The position numbers and the translations under genes are program-made. Source: an uncultured SAR116 cluster alpha proteobacterium (GTDB lineage: Bacteria; Pseudomonadota; Alphaproteobacteria; Puniceispirillales; Puniceispirillaceae). Taken from it: a stretch of 64,000 bases of DNA. Shown piece by piece: positions 19,177-28,182 of this stretch (positions are counted from its first letter, which is position 1; every line of letters begins with the position of its first letter). The stretch is from NCBI GenBank assembly GCA_902518965.1, contig CABYIQ010000001.1, forward strand, positions 1-64,000. The letters run 5' to 3'. Below the pieces are notes generated by a model that was not told the origin of the DNA, did no database searches, and was given only the letters and a program-made list of their open reading frames with translations.

Positions 19177-20010
19177 TTAGAAAGCAGAGTTCATCCTTTG
19201 TATGATTTCCTCTATCATCTTTTCGGCTGGAGTCTTCCACCAACGGTCACGTGAAAAAATTTCGACTTCAACTGGGCCAAAATAGCCAGCTGCTTCCATC
19301 ATGTGGCGCCAGTCACAAAGCGCAATCTGGCCGTCGCCTGGCATTCCACGATCAAGCCGGAGGTCCCTTGTATCTGCAAGCCAATCGGAAACATGGTAAT
19401 TCAGAATACGATTACCAGCACGTTTCAACTTTTCCTGCAAATCATGTTCCCACCAAAGGGCATAGGTGTCGATGGCAAGGCCTATATCATGAGAATTATC
19501 CATTTGATCAAGAATATCGAGCGATTCTTGAAGAGTTGAGACAATTGACCGAAAGCCACAGACCATTGGGTGCAGGGGCTCAAAGGCCAGTCTGACACGA
19601 TAACTGTCAGCAAGCTCCGCTGCCAAAGCAAGCCGTTCAACTAATAAACTACGGGCATAATCAATATCACCATCGTGGCCTGCAGACTTCAGTGCTTCAA
19701 ATCCACCAGTAATGATCACAAGAGTTCGGGCACCAAACATATCCGAAAGATCAAGCTGCTCGCGAAGCAACGCTTCATCTTCGAAGAGGCATGCAACACA
19801 AAGAGACTCCGCCGTCATGCCAGCGCTATCCCATATCCGTTTGGCTTCGGAAATACCACAAGAGTTGATCATTGGCGTCCATAGCGCGGTTCTTTTGATG
19901 CCTGCATTTCGAAGCACTGCTAGTGAATTAGCGAAATCACATTGGCCTGAAAGTGTCACTTGATGCACGCAAAGATCATCAAGCTGCAGCTGACGAAGTG
20001 CGCTTACCAT
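19177..20010 (-). CDS. Sugar phosphate isomerase/epimerase (AP-endonuclease-like TIM barrel)
   Basis: VRLAFEPLHPMVCG...LAIDTYALWWEHDL...PGDGQIALCDWRHMMEAAGYFGPVEVEIF. Confidence 0.8.
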   Translation of the reverse strand: MVSALRQLQLDDLCVHQVTLSGQCDFANSLAVLRNAGIKRTALWTPMINSCGISEAKRIWDSAGMTAESLCVACLFEDEALLREQLDLSDMFGARTLVIITGGFEALKSAGHDGDIDYARSLLVERLALAAELADSYRVRLAFEPLHPMVCGFRSIVSTLQESLDILDQMDNSHDIGLAIDTYALWWEHDLQEKLKRAGNRILNYHVSDWLADTRDLRLDRGMPGDGQIALCDWRHMMEAAGYFGPVEVEIFSRDRWWKTPAEKMIEEIIQRMNSAF

Positions 20011-20792
20011 GTGGCTCTCCCGCCAGTCACATCAAAAATTTGACCGGTGGTAAAACTACATGCTGGAGAAGCAATAAACGCTGCTACACTGGCAATCTCT
20101 TCAGGTGTGCATAGACGCCCCATGGGGATCCGGCTTTTCTTATCTGCAATATATTCTGCGCTCATCTCATCAAGCAAGTCCGTCATTGCCATCGAAGGCG
20201 CAATACAATTTACCGTAATTTCTGATGGTAGCAATTCACGCGCCAGCCCCTTCGCAAGTCCTATGACGCCGGCTTTTGCTGCGCCATAGGGCACAGCACC
20301 TGGGTTACCTTCCTTTCCTGCAATAGAGGAAATAATGATAATCCGGCCTCGTTCTTGTTCCCTCAAATGACCAAGAGCGGCCTGCACAGTCAGAAACACC
20401 CCTGTCAGATCAACCGACATCACCATTTGCCATTCTGACAGCGAATAATCCCACAACGGTTTTGTTGGCCCATTCACCCCAGCATTTGCAATAACGCCAT
20501 CGATATTACCAAGAGCTGAGAGGCTGGCAGCGAACCCCTCCTTTGTCTGCAATGGGTTGGTAACATCAACAATCTGACTGTCAGCAAAAACCGGATTGTT
20601 CCTCATACCAGCATCATCGAGATCCCAACCAGAAACCTTTGCCCCTAGACTGTTAAAAAGCGAACTGATTGCTAAACCAATGCCTTTGGCTGCACCAGTT
20701 ACAATGAAGTTTTGACCGGCAATATCGACCAGACTTTTCAATTTGATCTCCCCATTTTGTGTTCCACTAGTGATTAGTTGTTCGGCACCCAT
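20004..20792 (-). CDS. Short-chain dehydrogenase/reductase
   Basis: TGAAKGIGLAISSLF, YGAAKAGVIGLAKGLARE, C-terminal FDVTGGRATW. Confidence 0.9.
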   Translation of the reverse strand: MGAEQLITSGTQNGEIKLKSLVDIAGQNFIVTGAAKGIGLAISSLFNSLGAKVSGWDLDDAGMRNNPVFADSQIVDVTNPLQTKEGFAASLSALGNIDGVIANAGVNGPTKPLWDYSLSEWQMVMSVDLTGVFLTVQAALGHLREQERGRIIIISSIAGKEGNPGAVPYGAAKAGVIGLAKGLARELLPSEITVNCIAPSMAMTDLLDEMSAEYIADKKSRIPMGRLCTPEEIASVAAFIASPACSFTTGQIFDVTGGRATW

Positions 20793-21205
20793 TGAAGAAT
20801 ATGGCTGGCAACCGCGACAAGCTCATCATTCTGATTCGTAACCTCAATACCAGCTGTCGACCGGCGCCGCACAACATCGATTTCGCTTACGGTATATGCG
20901 ACGGTAATCGTATCACCCAGGAAGACTGGCTTTAAAAATCTAACCTTGTCATACCCAACTGAGACCGGAGTTTCTTCTGCCTCACGACTATGAGCAATTA
21001 TCTGGGTCGAGACTGTAGACATAAATCCAACGATTAGAGCACCATGTGCCATCAACCGACCATAACTAGATTTTTCCATGTAAGCTTTATTGACATGGTT
21101 TGGTGAAAAATCACCTGTAATACCTGCAAACTGGTACACATCACTTTCTGAGACCGTCTTGGTGAAGCTAGTGGCATCGCCAATTTTTAGATAGAAATCC
21201 GTCAT
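20774..21205 (-). CDS. MaoC-like (R)-enoyl-CoA hydratase/dehydratase
   Basis: VYQFAGITGDFSPNHVNKAYMEKSSYGRLMAHGALIVGF hotdog hydratase-2 motif. Confidence 0.88.
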   Translation of the reverse strand: MTDFYLKIGDATSFTKTVSESDVYQFAGITGDFSPNHVNKAYMEKSSYGRLMAHGALIVGFMSTVSTQIIAHSREAEETPVSVGYDKVRFLKPVFLGDTITVAYTVSEIDVVRRRSTAGIEVTNQNDELVAVASHILQWVPNN

Positions 21206-21227
21206 ATTAGTTCCTCCTAAATTTCAT

Positions 21228-22268
21228 TTAATTTGAGAGTTGAATGCGCTTTCCACCCGTCGCTGCGCGCGCAGCTGCGAGAGTCGCATCAAGTGATCGG
21301 CTCCCATTTAGCGCATCGACAATAGGTGTTTCATAGCCGCGTGCAACAGCCCGCAAATGTTCGCACTGCGCCACATAGGCATCGATGAATGGGGCCTCAA
21401 TCACTTCAGGCACGATCTCCTGATGCCAGTCACCATTATTATCGGAATGTTTCCACAGCACCAGATTCGGAAATTCTAGCGCACCCTGGACACCCAAAAA
21501 GCGCATGCTATTCATGCCTGTCTTTGGAAATTTTACACTTTCACCAAGCGCCATTTCCCAGGTCCAGGGGGACGGCGTTCGATCCGAAAGCAAAAAACTT
21601 CCAACCGCCTGATTGGCAAATTTCAAGCTTATTGCAACCGCATCTTCCTTCTCAAAATTTTGATCATGATTAGTCATCTCAGCAGACACTGACGCGATGT
21701 CACCACATATAAAACGCAAGAGATCAATTTCATGAATTAAGTTGGTCAAAATTGGGCCAGCCTCGAAATTACGGCGCCACGCTGGAGCAAAATAGTCTTC
21801 ATCCTTGCGCGTTGTCCATTGACCACTTACCGCCATCAGCCTGCCGATGCGGCCGTTTTGAATAATATCTCGTGCTATTTGCGCGCAAGGGTAATATCGT
21901 CTCTGATGGCCAACAAGAACTTGGCATCCCTGTTCAGCTGCATAGTGAGTCACCTCGTCAGCCTCTTTCGTGGTCGCAGTAATCGGCTTTTCAACCAATA
22001 CCGTCTTGCGATACTTGAGAGCCATCATCAAATCAGCATGGTGACGCTCCGTTGGGGTGGCAATGATAACTGCATCAACATCTGTCTTTGAGAGCATGCT
22101 CTCAGCATCAGTAAAAGCCTCAAGGCCGCGAGATTCCGCAAGCTTTGCTGCTGCAGGCGCTGGGTCTGCAATAGCTACAAGCTCCATCAGCGCCAACTCA
22201 TCAATGGCCTTAATATGCCTCGTGCCAATCGAACCAGCACCAATCAGCCCAATTCTGAATACATCCAT
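21228..22268 (-). CDS. Gfo/Idh/MocA-family oxidoreductase
   Basis: FRIGLIGAGSIGTRHIKAI...VLVEKPIT...HEIDLLRFICGDI. Confidence 0.88.
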   Translation of the reverse strand: MDVFRIGLIGAGSIGTRHIKAIDELALMELVAIADPAPAAAKLAESRGLEAFTDAESMLSKTDVDAVIIATPTERHHADLMMALKYRKTVLVEKPITATTKEADEVTHYAAEQGCQVLVGHQRRYYPCAQIARDIIQNGRIGRLMAVSGQWTTRKDEDYFAPAWRRNFEAGPILTNLIHEIDLLRFICGDIASVSAEMTNHDQNFEKEDAVAISLKFANQAVGSFLLSDRTPSPWTWEMALGESVKFPKTGMNSMRFLGVQGALEFPNLVLWKHSDNNGDWHQEIVPEVIEAPFIDAYVAQCEHLRAVARGYETPIVDALNGSRSLDATLAAARAATGGKRIQLSN

Positions 22269-22285
22269 TGACGGTCCCCACTACA

Positions 22286-23815
22286 TCATTTTTTAAAATA
22301 ATTACTGTCCATTTCAGACAGAGGTGAATTCATGTTTGGTACAAACCCCATTCGGTCAAGCAGATCTGTTTGCAAGTCAATTCCTGGAGCGATCTCAATT
22401 ATGTGCAAGCCATCTTCGCGCAACTCAAAAACCGCGCGCTCAGTAATGTAAATAACTTTCTGACCCTGCAATAATGATTGGGGACCTGAAAAGGTTATCT
22501 GGTCGACCTTATCGACCAGCTTAGGGATCCGCCCATGCTCTGTCACTCGCATGACGCCAGAACCCACCTCAGTGCGGGCGCCACCTGTATCAAAAGTGCC
22601 GCAAAACACCACCTTGCGTGCGTTTTGGGCAATATCAATAAAACCACCCGGCCCAACGGTATTGCCACCGAGCTTGGAAACATTGACATTGCCGACAGCG
22701 TCTATCTCACCAAAACCAAGAAAGGCTATGTCCAGTCCACCGCCCGAATAAAAATCAAACTGCGAAGGGCCGTCGATCATACAACTTGGATTCATAGCAT
22801 ATCCAAACAGATCTCCATCCATTAACCTGCCGCCATAGGTGCCATGCTCAATAGTCTGAAAATATCGCGCCGATTTGCCGTCATGGTCGATCAACTTGGC
22901 AATCTGATCGGGAATACCAAAGCCAAAATTTATCACAGCATTATCATAAAGCTCCTGTTGCGCGCGGCGTGCTATGACCAAACGTGATGAAAACAACGGC
23001 TCAGGTTGAGCAAAACCCTCTCTACGTTTCTGACCAGACAACGCTGCGTCATAGACCACTTCGTAGCCCTGCTGCTGTGTTTCATCAACAACAACAGCAT
23101 CGACCAGCGCTCCCGGAATACGCACTTCGCGTGCCTTCATGCTATAGCGTGGTACCATTCCCCGTACCTGGAAAATTACTTTTCCACCACTGTTATGTGC
23201 CGCGGCGGCTATCGCATAAATGTCAAGATTAGCCGGCTCTTCCTCCAATGAAATATTACCCTCTTCATCAGCGTAACTACCACGAAGAAGTGCTACCGTT
23301 ACTGGAATTGGCAGATAGCGTAAATAATCTCTACCCTCTATAGTTATAATTTCCGTCAGATTTTGCTTTGCAGCCTCGTTCATGCGTCCACCATCTAGCC
23401 GCGGATCAACAAAGGTACCAAGCCCAACATGGGTGATTAACCCAGGACGACCAGCGGCTACCTCGCGCATCAATTGCATGATCACCCCGCCAGGCAGCAC
23501 ATAAGCCTCAATATCGTTATTCCGCGCCATCTGCTGCATCCGTGGTGACCACACCCAATGCCCTCCAATCACACGGCTGGTCATGCCTACATGAGCAAAT
23601 CGGTTCATGCCGCGCTCCTGCCTATCGCCGATACCAAGCGCATGAATGCAGGTTAAATTTCGAGGATGGCCCGTCTCAAGAAAACTTCGCTCCACAGCAG
23701 CATGTAGTGCGCTCGCCTCAACCAAACCGCCACCGCCACCAGCAAGACCAATCGTATCACCATCCTTAACCATGGCTGCAGCTTCGTCCGCAGAAAGGAA
23801 TTTTACCTTTGTCAT
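22286..23815 (-). CDS. Acyl CoA:acetate/3-ketoacid CoA-transferase (fused alpha-beta)
   Basis: DTIGLAGGGGGLVEAS...NFGFGIPDQIAKLI...TIEHGTYGG family I CoA-transferase features. Confidence 0.88.
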   Translation of the reverse strand: MTKVKFLSADEAAAMVKDGDTIGLAGGGGGLVEASALHAAVERSFLETGHPRNLTCIHALGIGDRQERGMNRFAHVGMTSRVIGGHWVWSPRMQQMARNNDIEAYVLPGGVIMQLMREVAAGRPGLITHVGLGTFVDPRLDGGRMNEAAKQNLTEIITIEGRDYLRYLPIPVTVALLRGSYADEEGNISLEEEPANLDIYAIAAAAHNSGGKVIFQVRGMVPRYSMKAREVRIPGALVDAVVVDETQQQGYEVVYDAALSGQKRREGFAQPEPLFSSRLVIARRAQQELYDNAVINFGFGIPDQIAKLIDHDGKSARYFQTIEHGTYGGRLMDGDLFGYAMNPSCMIDGPSQFDFYSGGGLDIAFLGFGEIDAVGNVNVSKLGGNTVGPGGFIDIAQNARKVVFCGTFDTGGARTEVGSGVMRVTEHGRIPKLVDKVDQITFSGPQSLLQGQKVIYITERAVFELREDGLHIIEIAPGIDLQTDLLDRMGFVPNMNSPLSEMDSNYFKK

Positions 23816-24993
23816 CTTGCTTGTTCATAGATGTCGAAAAGGCCGACATCCCCCTTCATCATCTGTCGCGCCATAACCATACGGTGAATTTCTGAAGTTC
23901 CGTCATATATCCGCGCGATGCGCGCATCTCTGTAATAACGCTCAATCGGCAAATCACAGCAATATCCAGCCCCACCATAGATTTGAACCGCTCGGTCAAC
24001 AACCCGCCCAAGCATTTCTGAAGCCTGCACTTTTAGCATCGATATCGCACCCCGCGCCTCTTCTCCAGCATCAATACGGCTTGCCGTCTGCCAGAGAGCC
24101 AGTCGGCAAGCGTTGATCTCCATCGCCGAGTCGGCAAGCATATGCTGGATCATCTGGAATTCCCCAATTGGTGAGCCAAATTGCCTCCTATCCTTAGAAT
24201 AACGAAGACAGCTATCGAGGATCATGCTGCTCCTGCCCACGGCTCGTGCGGACACCTGCGCTAACCGCACACGACCAAGAGTTGCTAGCGCCAACTTTAA
24301 ACCTTGTCCCTCCTTCCCAAGAAGGGAGCCTTCATTAAGTTTCACATTCTCGAAGTGCAGTTCTACGTGTGAAGTACCCTTTAGCCCCATCATCGGCTGA
24401 TCTCGACCAACGGTGAACCCTGCAAGCCCCTTGTCGAGAATAAATGTGGAAATTCCACGCGCACCTGCATCCGGGTTCGTGACTGCGGTAACAATGAAGA
24501 AGTCAGAATACAAACCATCCGAGATGAAATGCTTAGAACCGTTCAGCACCCAACCGTCATTCTTTCGGACTGCTCTAGTTTTTATAGCAGCAGCATCAGA
24601 CCCTGCCTCAGGTTCAGTGAAGGCTACAGAAAAGGTTCGCTCACCACGAACCGCAGGAATTAGATATGTCTCGATCTGCGCGTCAGTGCCTTCTAGCAAA
24701 ATTTCGTAAACATTGCCGAAGGCACGGCGAACCAAAATGTCACTAGTGCGGCCAAACTGTTCTTCGGCGATCATCCAGTCCAAGACCGATAGACCACCAC
24801 CGCCGTATTTAGTTGGAATATTAACTGCATAAAGACCGAGTTCCCGGGATTTAGCGCGGATCTCAGAGGCCACATCATCAGCAAGCCGACCTGTCTTTTC
24901 GATGTCTTCTTCTAACGGTCGTAACTCAGACTCAATGAAACCTCGGATGCTAGAAACAAGCAGATGCTGCTCCTCAGACAAAGAAAAATCCAT
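23812..24993 (-). CDS. Acyl-CoA dehydrogenase
   Basis: SVAFTEPEAGSDAAAIKTRA...WVLNGSKHFIS...RQFGSPIGEFQMIQHMLAD...GGAGYCCDLPIERYYRDARI.RIYDGTSEIHR. Confidence 0.92.
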   Translation of the reverse strand: MDFSLSEEQHLLVSSIRGFIESELRPLEEDIEKTGRLADDVASEIRAKSRELGLYAVNIPTKYGGGGLSVLDWMIAEEQFGRTSDILVRRAFGNVYEILLEGTDAQIETYLIPAVRGERTFSVAFTEPEAGSDAAAIKTRAVRKNDGWVLNGSKHFISDGLYSDFFIVTAVTNPDAGARGISTFILDKGLAGFTVGRDQPMMGLKGTSHVELHFENVKLNEGSLLGKEGQGLKLALATLGRVRLAQVSARAVGRSSMILDSCLRYSKDRRQFGSPIGEFQMIQHMLADSAMEINACRLALWQTASRIDAGEEARGAISMLKVQASEMLGRVVDRAVQIYGGAGYCCDLPIERYYRDARIARIYDGTSEIHRMVMARQMMKGDVGLFDIYEQAR

Positions 24994-25778
24994 TAAAAAT
25001 ACCCCTTTGTCGCGCCACCATCTACAGCAATGCCAGCACCATGTATATGGCGCGCCTCATTACTGCAGAGGAATGCAACAAGCGCTGCAGTATCCTCTGG
25101 TTGTCCAAGACGGCGAATGCCTTCGGCCTGCATACGCTCAGCTCGGACATCATCGACACTCCGATTCTCATCACGCGCCCGTGTCTCAAGAAGCTGTTGC
25201 AAGCGCTCGGTCTCAGTCTGGCCCGGATTAATCCAATTCACATTTACATCATCTTGAAGGCCTTGACCCGCTAGTGCCTTGCTGAAATTTGCAAGCGCCG
25301 CATTGACTGCACCACCAACCATAAATTTAGAATCGGGAGTGCGCGACGCGCCACCCACAATCATCACCACATTACCGCGCGCGGCAACAAGCGACGGCCA
25401 GAAGAGGCGTGACAGCCGGACCCCGGCATGGAATTTAAGCGCAAAACCATCAATGAAATCAGTATCGTCTTGGTCAGGGAATACACCACCCTTAGTCGCG
25501 CCTGCGCTGTGAACTAAAATATCACAAGAATTAAACGCTTTACTTTGCGCGTCGAACACAGCCTGGCACCCTTCAAGTGTTCGCAGGTCGGCAGCATAGC
25601 TCTCAACCCGGCCGCCAGAATTGGGAGCAATTCTCTTAACCGCTGCATCGCAATTGGATTGACTGCTGCCAGTAACCATAACACCTGCGCCTTCTCTTGC
25701 TAAACGCTCAGCGATTGCAAGCCCAATGCCCCTCGTTCCACCAGACACAAAGGCAGTCTTTCCTGTCAATAAACCCAT
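24993..25778 (-). CDS. Short-chain dehydrogenase/reductase
   Basis: FVSGGTRGIGLAIAERLAREGA; HGAGIAVDGGATKGYF; catalytic Tyr region atypical (MVGGAVNAALANFSKAL). Confidence 0.82.
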   Translation of the reverse strand: MGLLTGKTAFVSGGTRGIGLAIAERLAREGAGVMVTGSSQSNCDAAVKRIAPNSGGRVESYAADLRTLEGCQAVFDAQSKAFNSCDILVHSAGATKGGVFPDQDDTDFIDGFALKFHAGVRLSRLFWPSLVAARGNVVMIVGGASRTPDSKFMVGGAVNAALANFSKALAGQGLQDDVNVNWINPGQTETERLQQLLETRARDENRSVDDVRAERMQAEGIRRLGQPEDTAALVAFLCSNEARHIHGAGIAVDGGATKGYF

Positions 25779-25781
25779 TTT

Positions 25782-26780
25782 TTATCCTCCCTCGCGGTCG
25801 TATGAGCCGACATAATGTGTTTCAATACCCTTCACAAACCCATAAAGACTACGCAATGTTGGAACAGCGAGACCAGCCTCGTCAGCAAGCTGCAGTGGCA
25901 CGCCATAAATAAATTCGACTTCGCTAGGCCGGCGCGCCAACACATCCAAACAAAGAGAAGATTTGTTGTCACCGGTGCCACCCGGTGCTGTCATTAACTC
26001 AAGTCCTTTTACCACCACGTCGCGGTCAAGATTAATATCTTGAGAGCGCGCAATTGAAATTGCCTCGTCGAGCGCGGCATAACAGACCTTGCGAAGTGGA
26101 TCCAGTCTCAGGATTTCAACACTAGTCAGATTAGTTACTCCAGAGACAGCACTCATCGCCATATTGCCAATAAGCTTTTTCCAGATGTCCATTCTGATGT
26201 CAGCACTTGCATATGTCTCCAAACCGGCCGCCGTAAATGCAGCGGCGACCGCTTCAGCGCGCACTGAATTGCCGCCACCCCATTCACCAATGTAGGAAGG
26301 CACTCGGTCAAAATCGCGGACCTGCCCAGGACCTGTTTGAGCGCCAGCCATCGAGGTCAACCCGCCCAAGACATTCTCAAGACCAAGAACGTCCGCAAGA
26401 ACATCCTCGTTGCCTAGGCCATTCTGAAAACTTATAAAAACGGCACCTGCATCTGCAAGATGCGTCATAGCAAGCGCTGCCTGATGGGTTGCTGTTCCTT
26501 TACATTGTACAAGCACAATATCAGTTTGCTCAATCTGTTTAACGTCATGTGTTGCCTTCAGCATGAGCCGCCTGTTGTCGCCATATCCAGAGACCAGAAG
26601 TCCATTCTTTTGAATTGCATCGATGTGTTCGCGATTAGTATCCACAAGCGTTACTTCGAGACCCCCTTCAGAGAGGATTGCGCCAAACAGGGCCCCCATA
26701 CCACCAGCACCAATGACGGTCACATGATGAATTTGTTTTGTCATGTCATCTTCCCTTTCTGGACGAGCTAGTTCACTCAA
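25782..26780 (-). CDS. 2-dehydropantoate 2-reductase-like (ApbA/PanE family)
   Basis: VTVIGAGGMGALFGAILSEGGLEVTLVD...QNGLGNEDVLADVLG...WKKLIGNMAMSAVSGVTN. Confidence 0.85.
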   Translation of the reverse strand: MSELARPEREDDMTKQIHHVTVIGAGGMGALFGAILSEGGLEVTLVDTNREHIDAIQKNGLLVSGYGDNRRLMLKATHDVKQIEQTDIVLVQCKGTATHQAALAMTHLADAGAVFISFQNGLGNEDVLADVLGLENVLGGLTSMAGAQTGPGQVRDFDRVPSYIGEWGGGNSVRAEAVAAAFTAAGLETYASADIRMDIWKKLIGNMAMSAVSGVTNLTSVEILRLDPLRKVCYAALDEAISIARSQDINLDRDVVVKGLELMTAPGGTGDNKSSLCLDVLARRPSEVEFIYGVPLQLADEAGLAVPTLRSLYGFVKGIETHYVGSYDREGG

Positions 26781-27226
26781 GCCCCTTCTCTTTTTCGCAA
26801 GAGACGATGCACAGCATTAAGCCCCAAGTAAAAGGAGTCTGCACCAAACCCAACAACGCTGCCATCGCTGACTCCTGCTGTAAGGCTCACCTGCCTGAAT
26901 TTTTCTCGACTATCGTTGTTCGATAGATGCACCTCGACCTTAGGGCCATCAAACATTGCCAGCGCATCACGAAGTGCTATCGAAGTGTGCGTATAGGCAG
27001 CCAAGTTGAACAGAATCGACGTGGCTTTATCGCGCGCCTCCTGAATCGCAGTTACGAGAACTCCCTCTTCATTCGATTGTGTGATTTCTATACTCCGGCC
27101 TAGCCGCTCAGCTTCAACAGCAAGCTCTTTCAAAATATCAGCCATGCTATCTGCACCATAAATTTCCGGTTCACGTGTCCCGAGCAAATTCAGGTTGGGC
27201 CCAAAGATGACCAGTATATCAACCAT
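26777..27226 (-). CDS. aroQ: Type II 3-dehydroquinate dehydratase
   Basis: ILVIFGPNLNLLGTREPEIYG...QSNEEG...FNLAAYTHTSIALRDAL...VEVHLSNNDSREKFRQ. Confidence 0.95.
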   Translation of the reverse strand: MVDILVIFGPNLNLLGTREPEIYGADSMADILKELAVEAERLGRSIEITQSNEEGVLVTAIQEARDKATSILFNLAAYTHTSIALRDALAMFDGPKVEVHLSNNDSREKFRQVSLTAGVSDGSVVGFGADSFYLGLNAVHRLLRKREGA

Positions 27227-27255
27227 TTTACTTTTATCCCCACTTTGTATTCGGA

Positions 27256-28056
27256 TTATTCGAATGTTACTTTTATCTCGCCAAGCTCACCAAAATTAGC
27301 GTGTACATAATCTCCAGCTGAAAAGGGTTGTGGCACCGATGCAGCGCCCGTAGAGATAAAATCTCCTATCTGCAATTCGTAGCCACGCGACGCCAAATGA
27401 TTAACAAGATCGGCAGCGGCTTGCTCCGGAACGCAACGCATTTCCCCAAGGAAATTGTCAGCAGGCGTGCCATCACTCACCGTAAGTTCAATCGGATGCT
27501 GTCGATAATCTACCCCCTGCCAATCTTCTACAGGGTCGCCGAATATAAAACCTATGCCGCCACCATTGTCCGCAATTGTCATAAGCGAATTTTCTGCCTT
27601 TTTGGCATCTTCTAGTTTAAAGCGGTTACCAATAATCTCTATCGCTGGATGAAGCACCATCATGGTTTCCATCTCAGAGGCAGTCCAAGGCTTCTGGCGA
27701 AGATGCGGTTTGGCAGTCAGCTGGAAGGCGAATTCAGCCTCGGCTCGAGCACTGGGAAAATATTTAATTGGCAGGTTATGATAAACTCCAAAATAACTTC
27801 TGGACTGAAATATGCGGCCAGGAATTACATCCTCATGACCGTCAAGCTCACGCATTCTTGCGCTAGTCGCGCCAACCTTCCAACCAACCATGTCCTGTTG
27901 GAGCACCTCATACATACAATCCTGGACAAAATAGGCCTCTACTCGATTGAGTGGAAAAAAACGAGAATCAACATTGGCCAAGTTTCCTGGATCACGCCAT
28001 GAATTCGCCAGCATATTAGCTAACTCGACTAGTACGGGCTTACGCGTTTTTTCCAT
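27256..28056 (-). CDS. 2-keto-4-pentenoate hydratase-like (FAH superfamily)
   Basis: MVGWKVGATS...AEAEFAFQLTAKP...HPAIEIIGNRF...LASRGYELQIGDFISTGAASVPQPFSAGDYVHANFGELGEIKVTF. Confidence 0.85.
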   Translation of the reverse strand: MEKTRKPVLVELANMLANSWRDPGNLANVDSRFFPLNRVEAYFVQDCMYEVLQQDMVGWKVGATSARMRELDGHEDVIPGRIFQSRSYFGVYHNLPIKYFPSARAEAEFAFQLTAKPHLRQKPWTASEMETMMVLHPAIEIIGNRFKLEDAKKAENSLMTIADNGGGIGFIFGDPVEDWQGVDYRQHPIELTVSDGTPADNFLGEMRCVPEQAAADLVNHLASRGYELQIGDFISTGAASVPQPFSAGDYVHANFGELGEIKVTFE

Positions 28057-28182
28057 CTATTTACCTCCTCAACAACCTAAATGGCTGTCGATAGTAAACT
28101 TCAAACTTACAGGCAATGTTTTAAGCTAGAAAGAGCAAATATGATGAAATAACCTCATGAGGAAATATTCGCTTACAAATCA

